Shown here: positions 9,777 through 19,441 of the stretch, piece by piece
Numbering within the stretch: the stretch's first letter is position 1
Layout of the letters: every line of letters starts with the position of its first letter
Notes under the pieces: model-generated
Told to the model about the DNA's origin: nothing
The model's database searches: none
The model's input: only the letters and a program-made list of their open reading frames with translations
DNA from: Paenibacillus sp. FSL H7-0331
GTDB lineage: Bacteria; Bacillota; Bacilli; Paenibacillales; NBRC-103111
Direction: 5' to 3'
Assembly: GCF_001956045.1 (NCBI RefSeq)
Contig: NZ_MRTH01000015.1
Coordinates: 1-64,000 of the forward strand
DNA length: 64,000 nt
Program-made: the position numbers and the translations under genes

Positions 9777-9879
9777 TTTCTAAAAGCCCCCTTACATTTG
9801 ATACATACATTGTAAAATGCAGGGTGTTGATTTGCGATTAATAATACTACGTTATATTCAGTAATTCTACGATTTCAGG

Positions 9880-9908
9880 AAAAACCCCCTATCCGCGGAT
9901 AAGGGGTT
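9880..9908 (-). terminator. Terminator of second Lpl-type transporter operon
   Basis: An AACCCC...GGGGTT palindrome with TATCCGCGGATA at its centre, followed by TTTTT on the minus strand. It lies 22 nt past the binding-protein stop. Confidence 0.88.
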
Positions 9909-9930
9909 GGCCTAGAGGAGCTATATTTGC

Positions 9931-11505
9931 TTATTTGCCGCCATACGTCCGTTTATAGGCAGTGTTGTACATAGTAAGGATTTCATCCAATCCCAGCTTT
10001 TTTGTCTGGTCTACAAACTCTTTAATGGTATCATCATTGACCGGTGTCTTGCCAACAACGAATTCAGCCATTTTTTGGTCCATGTATTTGTCCAGATTAC
10101 TCAGCTTCGATTTTTCAAGCTCCTGCTCTTCTTTAGTTTTTGCATAACCTCTTGGGGCTGGTACGATAATCGGTTCATAGGCCTCATTAACCTTCTTGGT
10201 CCTTGGGTTCAAAGCACTTTCCCAAGCTAACCGTGCAAGCGCAAAGTCGGAGCCAATACCAGGAAACCAAACACCGTAATCTTTGCGAAGTCCGTTAAAT
10301 GGAGACGTGCCAAATGACTCCAGGTAGCGCGGTTTTCCATCCACCATCTGGTATGTTTTACCTTCAATCCCCAATGAAAGCAGCTTCTCACCTTCATCAC
10401 CTATCAAAAAGTCAAGTAATTTGACTGCTGCTTCTTTATCTTTAACCTTATTGGAAAGGGCAATCCCGTTGACGTTAACGACTGAACGAGCGAATTGATA
10501 GTTTTTCACATTCGGAGCAGTGACCTGCATGAAACCTTCCATATTATACTCTGCATTTCCGCTTGCTTTGCGTGCCTTTTCAGCAATGTCTTCAATGTCG
10601 GCTTTCCAGACGAACGTAACGAACGATTTATTCGAAATTAGCCGCTCATCAAACTGCGCACGAGTTAACAACGAATATTCGGGATCAAGCAGCTTTTCGC
10701 TATACAATTTGTTCAAATATTGCAAGGTTTCCTTGAATCCTTTCTGATATCCAGCGAATGTATAGGTATCGTTATCAGGATTCAGGTTGATAAGTCCCTG
10801 AATGCCGGTAAACGCTCTCAGGAAAACCGTATACAGTCCCATCTTCTTCTCTGTTGCAGGCGGGAACATGGTCAATGGATAAGAATCTGGATTCTGTTGT
10901 TTAAGTCCCTTCAACACCTGATAGAATTCATCCATATTGGTCGGAACCTTAAGACCATATTTATCTAATAGATCCTTACGTAAATACCAGGCATGGTCAA
11001 ATCCTTTGCCTCCAATATAGGAATCCAGATTCGGTACGGTGTAAATCCCACCATCCGCTGCGGTTGCAAGTGCTTTTGCCTCCGGATTTTCATCAAAATA
11101 TTTTTTGATATTAGGTGCTTTGTCCAAGTACGTCTTCAGGTTCAGGAATACGCCTTCAGGACCTTGCTCACGCCCTTCCTGATTGGTGATGTGCATAATA
11201 TCAGGTACAGAGTTTGTAGCGATCAGAATTTTTTTCTTCTCCTCCAAGGATGTAGCAGGTACAGCCTGAAACTCAATTTTGGCACCGGTTTTTTTCTCAA
11301 TTTCCTTGAAAATTTCCCAATCTTGGCGAATCGGTCCTTCAATACGATCTCCAACCAACCATGTATAAGTAGCCGGTTTGATCGCACTGGTACCCCCATC
11401 TCCCGTTGCCTCAGGTTTGTTTCCAGCGCTGCTGCATCCTGCTACTACTCCCGTAAGCATTACTGAGGTAAGTGCCATCGCTATTGCTCTTTGTTTGTGC
11501 TTCAT
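9931..11505 (-). CDS. Extracellular solute-binding lipoprotein (LplA-like), second copy
   Basis: 524-residue family-1 solute-binding protein. Signal peptide with lipobox VVAG-C24, a short linker, then the mature domain. Start ATG at 11505 has GGGAGG eight nt upstream. Paralogue of the protein at 2418-4046 across the whole length, lacking much of its Pro/Thr/Ala-rich linker. Last gene of a permease-permease-binding-protein operon, 111 bp after the LplC-like gene. It delivers an unknown, probably oligosaccharide-like ligand to the permeases encoded upstream. Confidence 0.9.
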   Translation of the reverse strand: MKHKQRAIAMALTSVMLTGVVAGCSSAGNKPEATGDGGTSAIKPATYTWLVGDRIEGPIRQDWEIFKEIEKKTGAKIEFQAVPATSLEEKKKILIATNSVPDIMHITNQEGREQGPEGVFLNLKTYLDKAPNIKKYFDENPEAKALATAADGGIYTVPNLDSYIGGKGFDHAWYLRKDLLDKYGLKVPTNMDEFYQVLKGLKQQNPDSYPLTMFPPATEKKMGLYTVFLRAFTGIQGLINLNPDNDTYTFAGYQKGFKETLQYLNKLYSEKLLDPEYSLLTRAQFDERLISNKSFVTFVWKADIEDIAEKARKASGNAEYNMEGFMQVTAPNVKNYQFARSVVNVNGIALSNKVKDKEAAVKLLDFLIGDEGEKLLSLGIEGKTYQMVDGKPRYLESFGTSPFNGLRKDYGVWFPGIGSDFALARLAWESALNPRTKKVNEAYEPIIVPAPRGYAKTKEEQELEKSKLSNLDKYMDQKMAEFVVGKTPVNDDTIKEFVDQTKKLGLDEILTMYNTAYKRTYGGK

Positions 11506-11616
11506 TACTTAAACCTCCCAATTATCGTTCGTTAACTTGTTTGTATATAGTAACAGATGAACAAACCATCTGCAGCTACCAACATTACCCTTAATTCAGC
11601 TGCCTTCCAGCAAAGA

Positions 11617-12480
11617 TTAGCCTTTTACGCCGCCGATCATGCTGCCTTGTGTAAAGTATTTCTGCAAGAATGGATATACACAAAGGATGGGCAGTGTCGC
11701 AACCACGATCAAAGCGTATTTCACCGTTTCCATCGTTTGCAGATCACCCTCACCCTGAGCCGGATTGAGTCCCGCAATCAAATAATTACGAATCATAATT
11801 TGCAGCGGATACATCGTGTTATCACTTAAATAAATAAGTGCGTCGAAAAATGCATTCCATTGGCCTACTGCCGTAAACAAACCAATGGTCGCCATCACCG
11901 GCATGGAAAGTGGAATGACGATACGCAGCAGCACCTGAAAAGACCCACAACCATCCATAGTGGCCGCATCCTCGATTTCTTCGGGAAGAGCTTCGAAGAA
12001 GGTACGCATAATGAACAAATGCCATGTACTGATTAATGACGGAAGCACAATGGCCCAGATCGAATTTAATAAATCAAGCTGTTTGACGACGATAAAGGTC
12101 GGGATTAACCCACCATTAAACAGCATGGTGAAGGCGGCCATAAGTAATATCGTTTTTCGTAAAGGAAGCCATTTCTTGGCGAGCGGATACGCCATAGCTG
12201 AGGTTGCCAGCAGCGTCAACACCGTATGAACTACGGTAAACCTGATTGTATTCCAGTAGCTGACCCACAGCTGCTTATCTCCAAATATTCGCTCATAGGC
12301 GGCAAAGGTCAGTGATTTGGGCCAAAGAAATACTTTGCCGCCAGCTACCATTGCATTATCACTAATTGAAGCCGAGAACACATACACCATGGGATAAAGC
12401 ATAATGATGATAAGGAAAACCATGAAAATCATATTAATCGTATCGAATATCGTGGATGCCAAGCTTTGTTTCAAACGCAT
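11617..12480 (-). CDS. Carbohydrate ABC transporter permease (LplC/YtcP-like), second copy
   Basis: 287-residue MalG-type permease with six helices, EAA loop EIEDAATMDGCGSFQVLLRI and the C-terminal QKYFTQGSMIGGVKG. The start at 12480 is preferred over an in-frame start at 12501 because AAAGGAGG lies six nt before it; the upstream choice would overlap the preceding gene and has no ribosome site. It follows the LplB-like gene by 14 bp. Paralogue of the gene at 4107. Confidence 0.92.
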   Translation of the reverse strand: MRLKQSLASTIFDTINMIFMVFLIIIMLYPMVYVFSASISDNAMVAGGKVFLWPKSLTFAAYERIFGDKQLWVSYWNTIRFTVVHTVLTLLATSAMAYPLAKKWLPLRKTILLMAAFTMLFNGGLIPTFIVVKQLDLLNSIWAIVLPSLISTWHLFIMRTFFEALPEEIEDAATMDGCGSFQVLLRIVIPLSMPVMATIGLFTAVGQWNAFFDALIYLSDNTMYPLQIMIRNYLIAGLNPAQGEGDLQTMETVKYALIVVATLPILCVYPFLQKYFTQGSMIGGVKG

Positions 12481-12494
12481 GTTGGTCCTCCTTT

Positions 12495-13418
12495 CTACCA
12501 CAGACTGGTCTCGGAATATTTACGGGCAACACGATTGGCAATGACGACCAGAATCAGGCCGATAGCCGATTGGAACAATCCGACGGCCGAAGCGAAGCTG
12601 AAATCTGCATCGAGAATCCCTCTTCTATATACAAAGGTGTTAATAACATCGGCAGTTTCATAATTTAACGGGTTATACAACAATATGATTTTGTGGAAGC
12701 CTATTTCCATAAAATGGCCCAGATTGAGTACAAACAAAATCACCATAACCGGAATCATGCCAACAAAAGTAATATGGCGAATTTGGTGATACCGATTAGC
12801 GCCATCCATCTTGGCCGCTTCATATAAGGCCGGATCTACTCCGGCGATGGCTGCCAGATACAGAATCGTTCCCCAGCCAATCTTTTGCCAAATCTCTGAG
12901 CCTACATAAATCGTTCGGAACCATTCGGGAATCCCAAGAAACATAATCGGTTCCGTACCCAGCCATTTTAGTGCAAAGTTAACAATACCGGTCGTCGGTG
13001 ACAGGAAAATAACGAGTATGCCTGCGATAACCACCGTTGATAAGAAGTGCGGCATGTAGCTGATCGTCTGCACGAACCGTCTGAAATATTTGTTCTTAAG
13101 CTCATTAAACAGAAGTGCCAATATAATGGGAGCCGGAAAGTGAAACAACAGATCATAGGAGTTGAGCAGCACTGTATTGCGAATCAGCTTCCAGGAATCA
13201 GGCGTATTCACGAAAAACTCAACGAAGTGCTTCATTCCGACAAACTTGCTTCCAAAAACTCCTTTTCCCATGGAATAATCCTGAAACGCAATGACTACCC
13301 CATACATGGGCACATACTTGAAAATAATGTAATACAATATACCCGGCAGCATGAGCAGATACAGCGCCTTATGCTTCCTTGCTGTCTGCCAACCGGCTTT
13401 CCATTTACTTACCACCAT
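12495..13418 (-). CDS. ABC transporter permease (LplB-like), second copy
   Basis: 307-residue MalF-type permease with KALYLLMLPGILYYIIFKYV as first helix and EAA loop ALYEAAKMDGANRYHQIRHI. First gene of the second transporter operon. The 256 bp upstream (13419-13674) contain a terminator for the regulator and room for the operon promoter; I see no gene there. Paralogue of the gene at 4977, with a shorter N-terminus. Confidence 0.92.
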   Translation of the reverse strand: MVVSKWKAGWQTARKHKALYLLMLPGILYYIIFKYVPMYGVVIAFQDYSMGKGVFGSKFVGMKHFVEFFVNTPDSWKLIRNTVLLNSYDLLFHFPAPIILALLFNELKNKYFRRFVQTISYMPHFLSTVVIAGILVIFLSPTTGIVNFALKWLGTEPIMFLGIPEWFRTIYVGSEIWQKIGWGTILYLAAIAGVDPALYEAAKMDGANRYHQIRHITFVGMIPVMVILFVLNLGHFMEIGFHKIILLYNPLNYETADVINTFVYRRGILDADFSFASAVGLFQSAIGLILVVIANRVARKYSETSLW

Positions 13419-13585
13419 CTCATCACGCTCCTGATGTTATCCAATCGGTTCCCGCGTGCTCTGCAAATCTTGCTATGATCTGTATCACACCGTTAACGCA
13501 TAGCCACAGCATACGGATTATATGAACAGCTGTAAATCGCGCATTTTTTCGTATCGTCTTTTTTTGTCTGACAGTAAGGTTATAC

Positions 13586-13612
13586 AAAAAAAGCCAGCCC
13601 AATGGCCGACTT
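13586..13612 (-). terminator. Terminator after second membrane AraC regulator
   Basis: AGUCGGCC and GGCUGGCU (minus strand) pair with two G-U wobbles and are followed by seven T. It isolates the regulator gene from the transporter operon. Confidence 0.7.
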
Positions 13613-13674
13613 TTCTGCACTTTTATTAACGTTATAGGCCCTTCCGCAAAAAAAGCTCATCTCACAAAAAACGC

Positions 13675-16017
13675 CTATTTTACATTTCTGTACTTGCCCG
13701 GTGTGATCCCTTCGTACTTGCGGAACATTCGGATAAATGCATTGCTGCCCAGATAACCTACCCGCTCCGCGATCTCTTCAATTTTCATGTCGGTTTCATT
13801 AAGCAGCTTCTTGGCCATGGATAATCGATACTTCGTTATATATTCCATATATTTCTCACCGACAGCTTCCTTGAACGTCCGGCTAAAGTGGCTTACCGAC
13901 ATATTCATTGTTCCGGCAAACCATTCTATCGATAGCTCCTCCTGGTAATGCTCGTTAATATATTGCACCACTTCCGCAAACTGATCGCTTCGATTCATGG
14001 AAGACGAAGCCTGGAACAGCAAGGAATGAATATGTTCGAAATGCTGCTTAAGCTCATCCCATGTCTGGCACCTGTTCAACGACTCGAATAATCCGGAATA
14101 TAACGAAATGTTAAAATCATTGCGCCCTGTCTCTACGGCACGAATCCATGTATTGAGCACATCCGCGCACAAGCTTTTCATCTGCATCGCGCCTGCCTGC
14201 TTGCGTTGTCCCAATTCCAGCAGGTGAAGTGCGGATTGCAGCAGCCGTTCATACTCTTGCGCCTTGTACATATTCGCGATACGGTTCACTTCCTCGGACG
14301 ACAGGAAGCTGTCCATCTGAGCCCGATCCTCCCAAGCATCGTCCTCGCTGCAGATTTCGACCTCTGCGTTCAGACTTTTTTGCTTTAGCATAGCCAGACC
14401 GTATTGATAGGAGCTATGAAGTTCGCCTATTTCCTGCACGGTCCTGCCGATCCCGATCGTCGATTTGAAATAAGTCATATACGGCTCCAGCACCCGCTTG
14501 ATCTGCCTGGCTATCTCTGCTGCATCGGTGGAATTGTCCAGGTCATGATGCCATACACAGGCCAGTACATCTGCTCTTGTTTGGCTTAGCCACATTTGGT
14601 TGGATACCTGCTTCCCGATTTTCTCCTTCAGTTCAACAAGCAGGAACGACTTCGACGTCTCGGACAGCTGTTCCAGCACATGTGCATAATAATGATATTC
14701 AATAACCAGCACCGTACGTGCAGCTTTAATTTCGCAGGGGAAGGCGATCTCTTTGGAGTAATAATCAATCGACAGGTTATCTCTGTACTCACCTAACAGG
14801 ATTTGGGTAATAAAATCCTCCTGTACGATAGGAAGCGCCCCTTTAACCCATTGAGACATCTCCTTATGCTCGGATATGAGCAATTTGGAAAATCGTTTAA
14901 TCATATCGAAGTCATTGCCATCCTGCACAATCTCGACTCCATCAGGCGGAGTAAAGGATTGGTGAGCTTGCAAACGATTGCGAATTTCCAGGATCGGGGT
15001 ATACAGACGCCTACTCAAATAATAAGACACACAGGCTCCGACCAGAAGAAAAAACAATACAAACACGATGCTCAGAATACGCAGCGTCTCAGCAGGCTTC
15101 AAAAGCGTTTTCAAATCAACCCAGCTGATATAGTACCAGGAAGAATCGTATTCGGATCTGACAAATGAAACGGCCTGTTGGTCATTATAAGCAGAGAACG
15201 CTCCTTCCGATTTGGCGAGGATAGCCTCATTCAGGGAGTTTAAGTTCAGCTCTGCTGTATCCGATTGGCTGATCACACTTCCGTCTGTATGAATGATCGC
15301 AGTCCGGGAAATCCATTTTTCCTGTGTCTGGATCAACCGCTCCAGCTTTTCCTTCTGAAAATGAACCTCAAAGTACACTTCGGGATTATCGGAGTTGAAC
15401 GGATAACTCATCATAACCGAAACGTTGGAACCACGTGTTTGATTGTCACCTAAAACATTATTTCTAAGATTGGCAGGATACGGATCGGTGAAACGCATCA
15501 TTTGTTTGCCCTTAAATTGAGCAATCAGCTTCGATGACTCCGATTCATCCAGAGAGTAATAATTTTTGAAATAAAATGATTTGTTCGTATAAATATTATT
15601 ATCGATCACCAGATCGGCATTTGCGAAATAAAGGAAAGCACCTGATACGAGCGGCTCTGTGATGACGGAGTTTACCTGTGTCATCATCGCGTAAATCATC
15701 TCTGTTTGTTCCATATTGAGCTGGGACTTACCGGCATACTTCAGAATGCTTTTCATATTGGACGAGCTTAATAAATTGATCATATCCACTTGAAGAGAAT
15801 GAAAGCTCGCGTCAGCCTGACGAGCATTGTTCTTCATAACGATGTAGCTCGATTGCTCTGCTTCCTTCTGGATCAGACTAACGACAAAAAGATTCGTAAA
15901 CGCGCTTGCCAGAATGGCAGGAATAAGAATAAGCATAAAATATTTGGCAAAAAACTTCCAAAAAAGCTTATTATTGAACGATTTGAGCTTGAAGAGCAAG
16001 GACATCCGTGTTGTCAT
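13675..16017 (-). CDS. Membrane-anchored AraC regulator (YesN-like), second copy
   Basis: 780-residue one-component regulator. First membrane helix at about residues 20-45, an external region of roughly 260 residues, a second helix near 310-332 (ILSIVFVLFFLLVGACVSYYLS), then a cytoplasmic part ending in an AraC HTH (LSIEWFAGTMNMSVSHFSRTF; EEIAERVGYLGSNAFIRMF). Paralogue of the 6241-8568 protein. It heads the second Lpl module and most likely activates the operon starting at 13418. AGGAAGGA abuts the first ATG, so the second in-frame ATG four codons later may be used. Confidence 0.88.
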   Translation of the reverse strand: MTTRMSLLFKLKSFNNKLFWKFFAKYFMLILIPAILASAFTNLFVVSLIQKEAEQSSYIVMKNNARQADASFHSLQVDMINLLSSSNMKSILKYAGKSQLNMEQTEMIYAMMTQVNSVITEPLVSGAFLYFANADLVIDNNIYTNKSFYFKNYYSLDESESSKLIAQFKGKQMMRFTDPYPANLRNNVLGDNQTRGSNVSVMMSYPFNSDNPEVYFEVHFQKEKLERLIQTQEKWISRTAIIHTDGSVISQSDTAELNLNSLNEAILAKSEGAFSAYNDQQAVSFVRSEYDSSWYYISWVDLKTLLKPAETLRILSIVFVLFFLLVGACVSYYLSRRLYTPILEIRNRLQAHQSFTPPDGVEIVQDGNDFDMIKRFSKLLISEHKEMSQWVKGALPIVQEDFITQILLGEYRDNLSIDYYSKEIAFPCEIKAARTVLVIEYHYYAHVLEQLSETSKSFLLVELKEKIGKQVSNQMWLSQTRADVLACVWHHDLDNSTDAAEIARQIKRVLEPYMTYFKSTIGIGRTVQEIGELHSSYQYGLAMLKQKSLNAEVEICSEDDAWEDRAQMDSFLSSEEVNRIANMYKAQEYERLLQSALHLLELGQRKQAGAMQMKSLCADVLNTWIRAVETGRNDFNISLYSGLFESLNRCQTWDELKQHFEHIHSLLFQASSSMNRSDQFAEVVQYINEHYQEELSIEWFAGTMNMSVSHFSRTFKEAVGEKYMEYITKYRLSMAKKLLNETDMKIEEIAERVGYLGSNAFIRMFRKYEGITPGKYRNVK

Positions 16018-16163
16018 TCCTTCCTGAGTGAAGAACCCGTTGTACTATATTGCGGCGTCCGCCTTCTAATTATAACTGCAATTATTGAAAAGCGCGATTG
16101 GTAAACATACGGATTTTTGAGTGATTCTCCGATTTTGGGCATACAGAATACACATCTTGAACC

Positions 16164-16234
16164 TAAAAAACCACCTCAAATGAAGCCTCCGGCTTCCACT
16201 TGGGCAGTGGGGATGGAGGCTTCCTGACGTGGTT
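16164..16234 (-). terminator. Terminator of the organosulfur ABC operon
   Basis: Arms 16169-16190 and 16215-16234 pair (AACCAC and GGAGGC blocks with a small internal bulge) and the minus strand ends in TTTTTT. It lies 42 nt past the ATPase stop. The remainder of 16018-16275 holds no gene I can see. Confidence 0.85.
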
Positions 16235-16275
16235 TATTTGAAGCTCTGTGATTAGGTAGATTTATTTATGTCATG

Positions 16276-17028
16276 TTAAATGGAATAGTTCAGCTCCGGT
16301 CGTATCCGCTTGAGGAATTGCTTGGTCCGCTCTTCCTTCGGATCGCTGAACAGCTCATTCGGCTTGCCTTCCTCGACAATTACGCCTTCATCCATAAATA
16401 CAACATGGCCCGCAACGTCCTGCGCAAAGCCCATCTCATGAGTTACGATGATCATCGTAATTCCTTCCTTGGCAATTTTGCGAATGACTGACAGCACCTC
16501 GCCTACCAGCTCCGGGTCGAGCGCTGAGGTCGGCTCATCAAACAAAATCACCTCGGGGTTAAGCGCCAACGCCCGGGCGATGCCTACCCGCTGCTGCTGA
16601 CCGCCGGATAATTGTGACGGATAAGCGTCCAGCTTGTGTTCAAGCCCTACTTTTTTCAACAGCTCGACGCTTAAATCTCTGGCTGCTTCCTTAGGAAGCT
16701 TCTTTACGACCAAGAGCCCTTCCATTACATTCTCCAGCGCGGTTTTATGCTTGAACAGATTATACTGCTGGAACACCATCGCCGACCTTTGGCGAAGCTG
16801 ATGAATTTCCTTCTTGCCTGCACGCTTGCAGTCGATAGCGAAATCGCCGATGGTGATGCTGCCCTCGTCCGGCTTTTCAAGATAGTTCAAGCAGCGCAGC
16901 AGGGTGGTTTTACCCGAACCGCTGGGTCCAAGAATAGCGACGACCTCACCCTTGTGCACGGTTAAATCGATGCCCTTCAGCACCTGGTTGCGGCCAAAGG
17001 ATTTTTTGATCTTTGACATTTGAATCAT
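16276..17028 (-). CDS. tcyN: Amino-acid/sulfur-compound ABC transporter ATPase (TcyN-like)
   Basis: 250-residue ATPase of the polar amino acid importer family. Walker [10 protein letters not shown] at residues 34-42, signature LSGGQQQR near 141, Walker [15 protein letters not shown] near 160, switch His in VTHEMGF near 195. Phrases such as [13 protein letters not shown] and [11 protein letters not shown] resemble the Bacillus TcyN (YtmN) ATPase, which energises uptake of cystine and related sulfur compounds. GAGGTGG precedes the ATG. Last gene of a binding protein-permease-permease-ATPase operon that follows two monooxygenases and a sulfurtransferase, which supports a sulfur-compound substrate. 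Confidence 0.85.
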   Translation of the reverse strand: MIQMSKIKKSFGRNQVLKGIDLTVHKGEVVAILGPSGSGKTTLLRCLNYLEKPDEGSITIGDFAIDCKRAGKKEIHQLRQRSAMVFQQYNLFKHKTALENVMEGLLVVKKLPKEAARDLSVELLKKVGLEHKLDAYPSQLSGGQQQRVGIARALALNPEVILFDEPTSALDPELVGEVLSVIRKIAKEGITMIIVTHEMGFAQDVAGHVVFMDEGVIVEEGKPNELFSDPKEERTKQFLKRIRPELNYSI

Positions 17029-17072
17029 GCTGCGCCACCTCGATTATAGAATCAATACATCTGACTTGCTGC

Positions 17073-17786
17073 TCACGCGGCCATTCTCTTTTCATGGCGG
17101 CTGTATCGGGTCTCCAGCCATACAAAGAGCCTCTCGCAGATCCAGCAAATAACCCAGTAAATAATAGAAGCATCAAAGTACATTTCCAAGTATCGATAAC
17201 CGTCACCGGCGACGATTTTGGCTTGGGCCATCACCTCGATAACCTTGATTGCAAAAGCTAGCGAGGTGCCTTTAATCAGATTAATAAAAATATTCCCCAA
17301 ATTCGGAAGCGCAACGGCAAATGCCTGCGGAGCAACAATTCTTATTAGCCCTTGGGATGTCGTCATTCCGATTGAATACGCCGCCTCCATCTGACCCGAA
17401 TCCGTAGTGAGCAGCGCCCCGCGGATGACCTCCGACTGGTAGGCGGCCGAATTGATCGTAAACGCGAGCAGTGCAATAGCGAGAGGCGACATTTCCTGAA
17501 GAGGCAAATGCCAGCCCCACTCCCGGTTCAAGGTATCAGCAAGGAGCGATGTACCGTAGAACACTACATAAAGCTGCACCAACAAGGGAGTCCCCCGGAT
17601 GAAGGAAACGTACAATGCGCCCAGCCTATCCAGCACAGGTACTTTATAGATCCTGCACAGAGCGATGATCAGTCCGATAATCGTACCCAGCAGCATCGAG
17701 ATAACCGCCACAATAAGCATGGAGGGTACACCCTTTAGAACCTCCGGGAATTTCTCAATAGCGAAGGCCAAGCTAAATTCAGCCAA
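17073..17786 (-). CDS. Amino-acid-type ABC transporter permease (TcyL/TcyM-like)
   Basis: 237-residue HisM-family permease. Membrane helices alternate with RGTPLLVQLYVVFYG (residues 65-80) and the EAA-type loop MEAAYSIGMTTSQGLIRIV near residue 132, which docks the ATPase. The TTG start at 17786 is supported by GGAGGGG six nt upstream. It is 23 bp after the other permease gene and 44 bp before the ATPase gene. With its neighbour it probably forms the heterodimeric channel of one importer. Confidence 0.88.
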   Translation of the reverse strand: MAEFSLAFAIEKFPEVLKGVPSMLIVAVISMLLGTIIGLIIALCRIYKVPVLDRLGALYVSFIRGTPLLVQLYVVFYGTSLLADTLNREWGWHLPLQEMSPLAIALLAFTINSAAYQSEVIRGALLTTDSGQMEAAYSIGMTTSQGLIRIVAPQAFAVALPNLGNIFINLIKGTSLAFAIKVIEVMAQAKIVAGDGYRYLEMYFDASIIYWVICWICERLFVWLETRYSRHEKRMAA

Positions 17787-17809
17787 TGCAGCTCCCCTCC
17801 CTTTCTTCC

Positions 17810-18511
17810 TTATCTTGCAATACTGACATGGCCTTTCTTATAGCTTTTTTCTAACCGTCCAAAGCCCTTTTCAATGGCAATGCTCAGAACCCAGTAAATC
17901 AACGAAACGAGAATATACACCTGGAACGTATTTGCTCCATAATTATTTCCCAGTATGATCTGTACCTGCCCCATAATGTCAACTATCCCGATGGAGAAGG
18001 CCAGTGACGTTTCTTTTAATAAAATAATCACGTTGTTGCCGAGATTGGGGATCGCAATACCGAAGGCTTGTGGCAAAATAATCCGCCTGAGTGATTGTCC
18101 GTAGGTCATGCCCACACTATAGGCAGCCTCCTGCTGACCGCTTCCGACCGCCAGATAGGAAGAGCGGATAACCTCGGAGAAGAAGGCTGCACTGTGCAGC
18201 GAGAAGGTGATTACGGCAAAGATGATCTTATCCCAGTCGTTCACATCCACGCCTACCAGTATCAACAGCTGCGGCAGCCCGTAATAGACCAGAAAAAGCT
18301 GAACGATGGTCGGGGTGCACCGCATGAACGACAGATAAAACGTGGCAAGCGCATAAATGATTTTATTCTTTTGAATTCTGGCCAGGGCGATAACCAACCC
18401 CAGCAAGAGTCCAAAAACAAGGGATAAGAGCATGATCGTCAACGTAATCGGCAGCCTCTCGGCTATTCGCAGGACCAGATTCAAAGTCGTTTCGATTCCG
18501 GCGCTGTTCAT
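17810..18511 (-). CDS. Amino-acid-type ABC transporter permease (TcyL/TcyM-like)
   Basis: 233-residue HisM-family permease. FMRCTPTIVQLFLVYYG replaces the usual RGTP motif with RCTP; the EAA-type loop QEAAYSVGMTYGQSLRRII is intact. Five or so hydrophobic helices are visible. It starts five bp after the binding-protein stop with GGAAGGA before the ATG, so translation is likely coupled. Partner of the permease at 17073. Confidence 0.88.
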   Translation of the reverse strand: MNSAGIETTLNLVLRIAERLPITLTIMLLSLVFGLLLGLVIALARIQKNKIIYALATFYLSFMRCTPTIVQLFLVYYGLPQLLILVGVDVNDWDKIIFAVITFSLHSAAFFSEVIRSSYLAVGSGQQEAAYSVGMTYGQSLRRIILPQAFGIAIPNLGNNVIILLKETSLAFSIGIVDIMGQVQIILGNNYGANTFQVYILVSLIYWVLSIAIEKGFGRLEKSYKKGHVSIAR

Positions 18512-18516
18512 TTTCG

Positions 18517-19413
18517 TTAATCCTTCCGGAATTTATAGCCCTGCTGCACATACTCCAGGCTTTTAAATACATCCACCTTGAACCATTTTTCCGAAAGCTT
18601 CGGCAGCGTGCCGTCTTTAATTAACTCTACAGTTGCCGCGTCCATCTTTTGGGCAAGCTCTGTCTGATTCTTGTTGAAGAGCAAATATACCGATTCCTTC
18701 GAGATGACGCCGCCGATCTTCAGGTTCAGATTTAATTTCTTAACGGCATCTTCAAAATGATTGATGTTGAGCAGATGGGCATCGTATTTGCCCGATTCAA
18801 CAAGTTTCAGATCGTCAGCAGGGGTCGTCTTCTCTACATCTTCAATTTTGATTTCCTTGCCAGGATGCTTGAGATTATAATCCTTCAGGATGTAGCGGAA
18901 GCCGGAAACCGGGGTCATTGGAACCAATTTCTTGCCTACCAGATCATCCAGGGTCTTGATATCGTTGCGGTCCGGCTTAACAGCCAAACCTGTAATGGAA
19001 TAACCGAATTCTTGCTGCGGATACAAATATTTTTTCTCCCGCTCCGGGTTTTTGAACCAGAAGTTGGCGGCAAATGCGTACTTGCCAGTGTCGGTACCGA
19101 TCAGTTGCCCTTCGTTATCCACGGATTCGTACTCAAATTTATATTCCGGAAGCTTCTTTTCCAGCTCCTTCAGGTAATCGATCATAAATCCTGCCGGTTG
19201 GTTTTTCTCATCCAGAAAGCTGAATAAAGGTACGGGAACTGTATTAAGTGCAGATTTAATCACTTTAGGTGCTGCTTTGGCAGTTGAAGCCGCTGCAGGC
19301 GTTGCTGAAGCCGGGGTCGAGCCGCCATCCGCAGCAGGGGCCGTTTTTCCGCAGCCTGCCAGAATGGTAAGCAATACGACTGCAAATATAAAATGAAAAC
19401 GAGTTTTTTTCAT
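18517..19413 (-). CDS. Amino-acid-type solute-binding lipoprotein (TcyJ/TcyK-like)
   Basis: 298-residue family-3 solute-binding protein. Signal peptide with lipobox TILAG-C21, an Ala/Thr/Pro linker to about residue 45, then a two-lobe binding domain (FMIDYLKELEKKLPEY; GLAVKPDRNDIKTLDDLVGKK). AGGAGG lies eight nt before the ATG. First gene of the transporter part of the operon, 28 bp after the upstream monooxygenase gene. By context it captures a cystine-like or modified thiol compound; the exact ligand is inferred only from operon company. Confidence 0.88.
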   Translation of the reverse strand: MKKTRFHFIFAVVLLTILAGCGKTAPAADGGSTPASATPAAASTAKAAPKVIKSALNTVPVPLFSFLDEKNQPAGFMIDYLKELEKKLPEYKFEYESVDNEGQLIGTDTGKYAFAANFWFKNPEREKKYLYPQQEFGYSITGLAVKPDRNDIKTLDDLVGKKLVPMTPVSGFRYILKDYNLKHPGKEIKIEDVEKTTPADDLKLVESGKYDAHLLNINHFEDAVKKLNLNLKIGGVISKESVYLLFNKNQTELAQKMDAATVELIKDGTLPKLSEKWFKVDVFKSLEYVQQGYKFRKD

Positions 19414-19441
19414 GAAGTTATTCCTCCTGATAAATGGTTTG

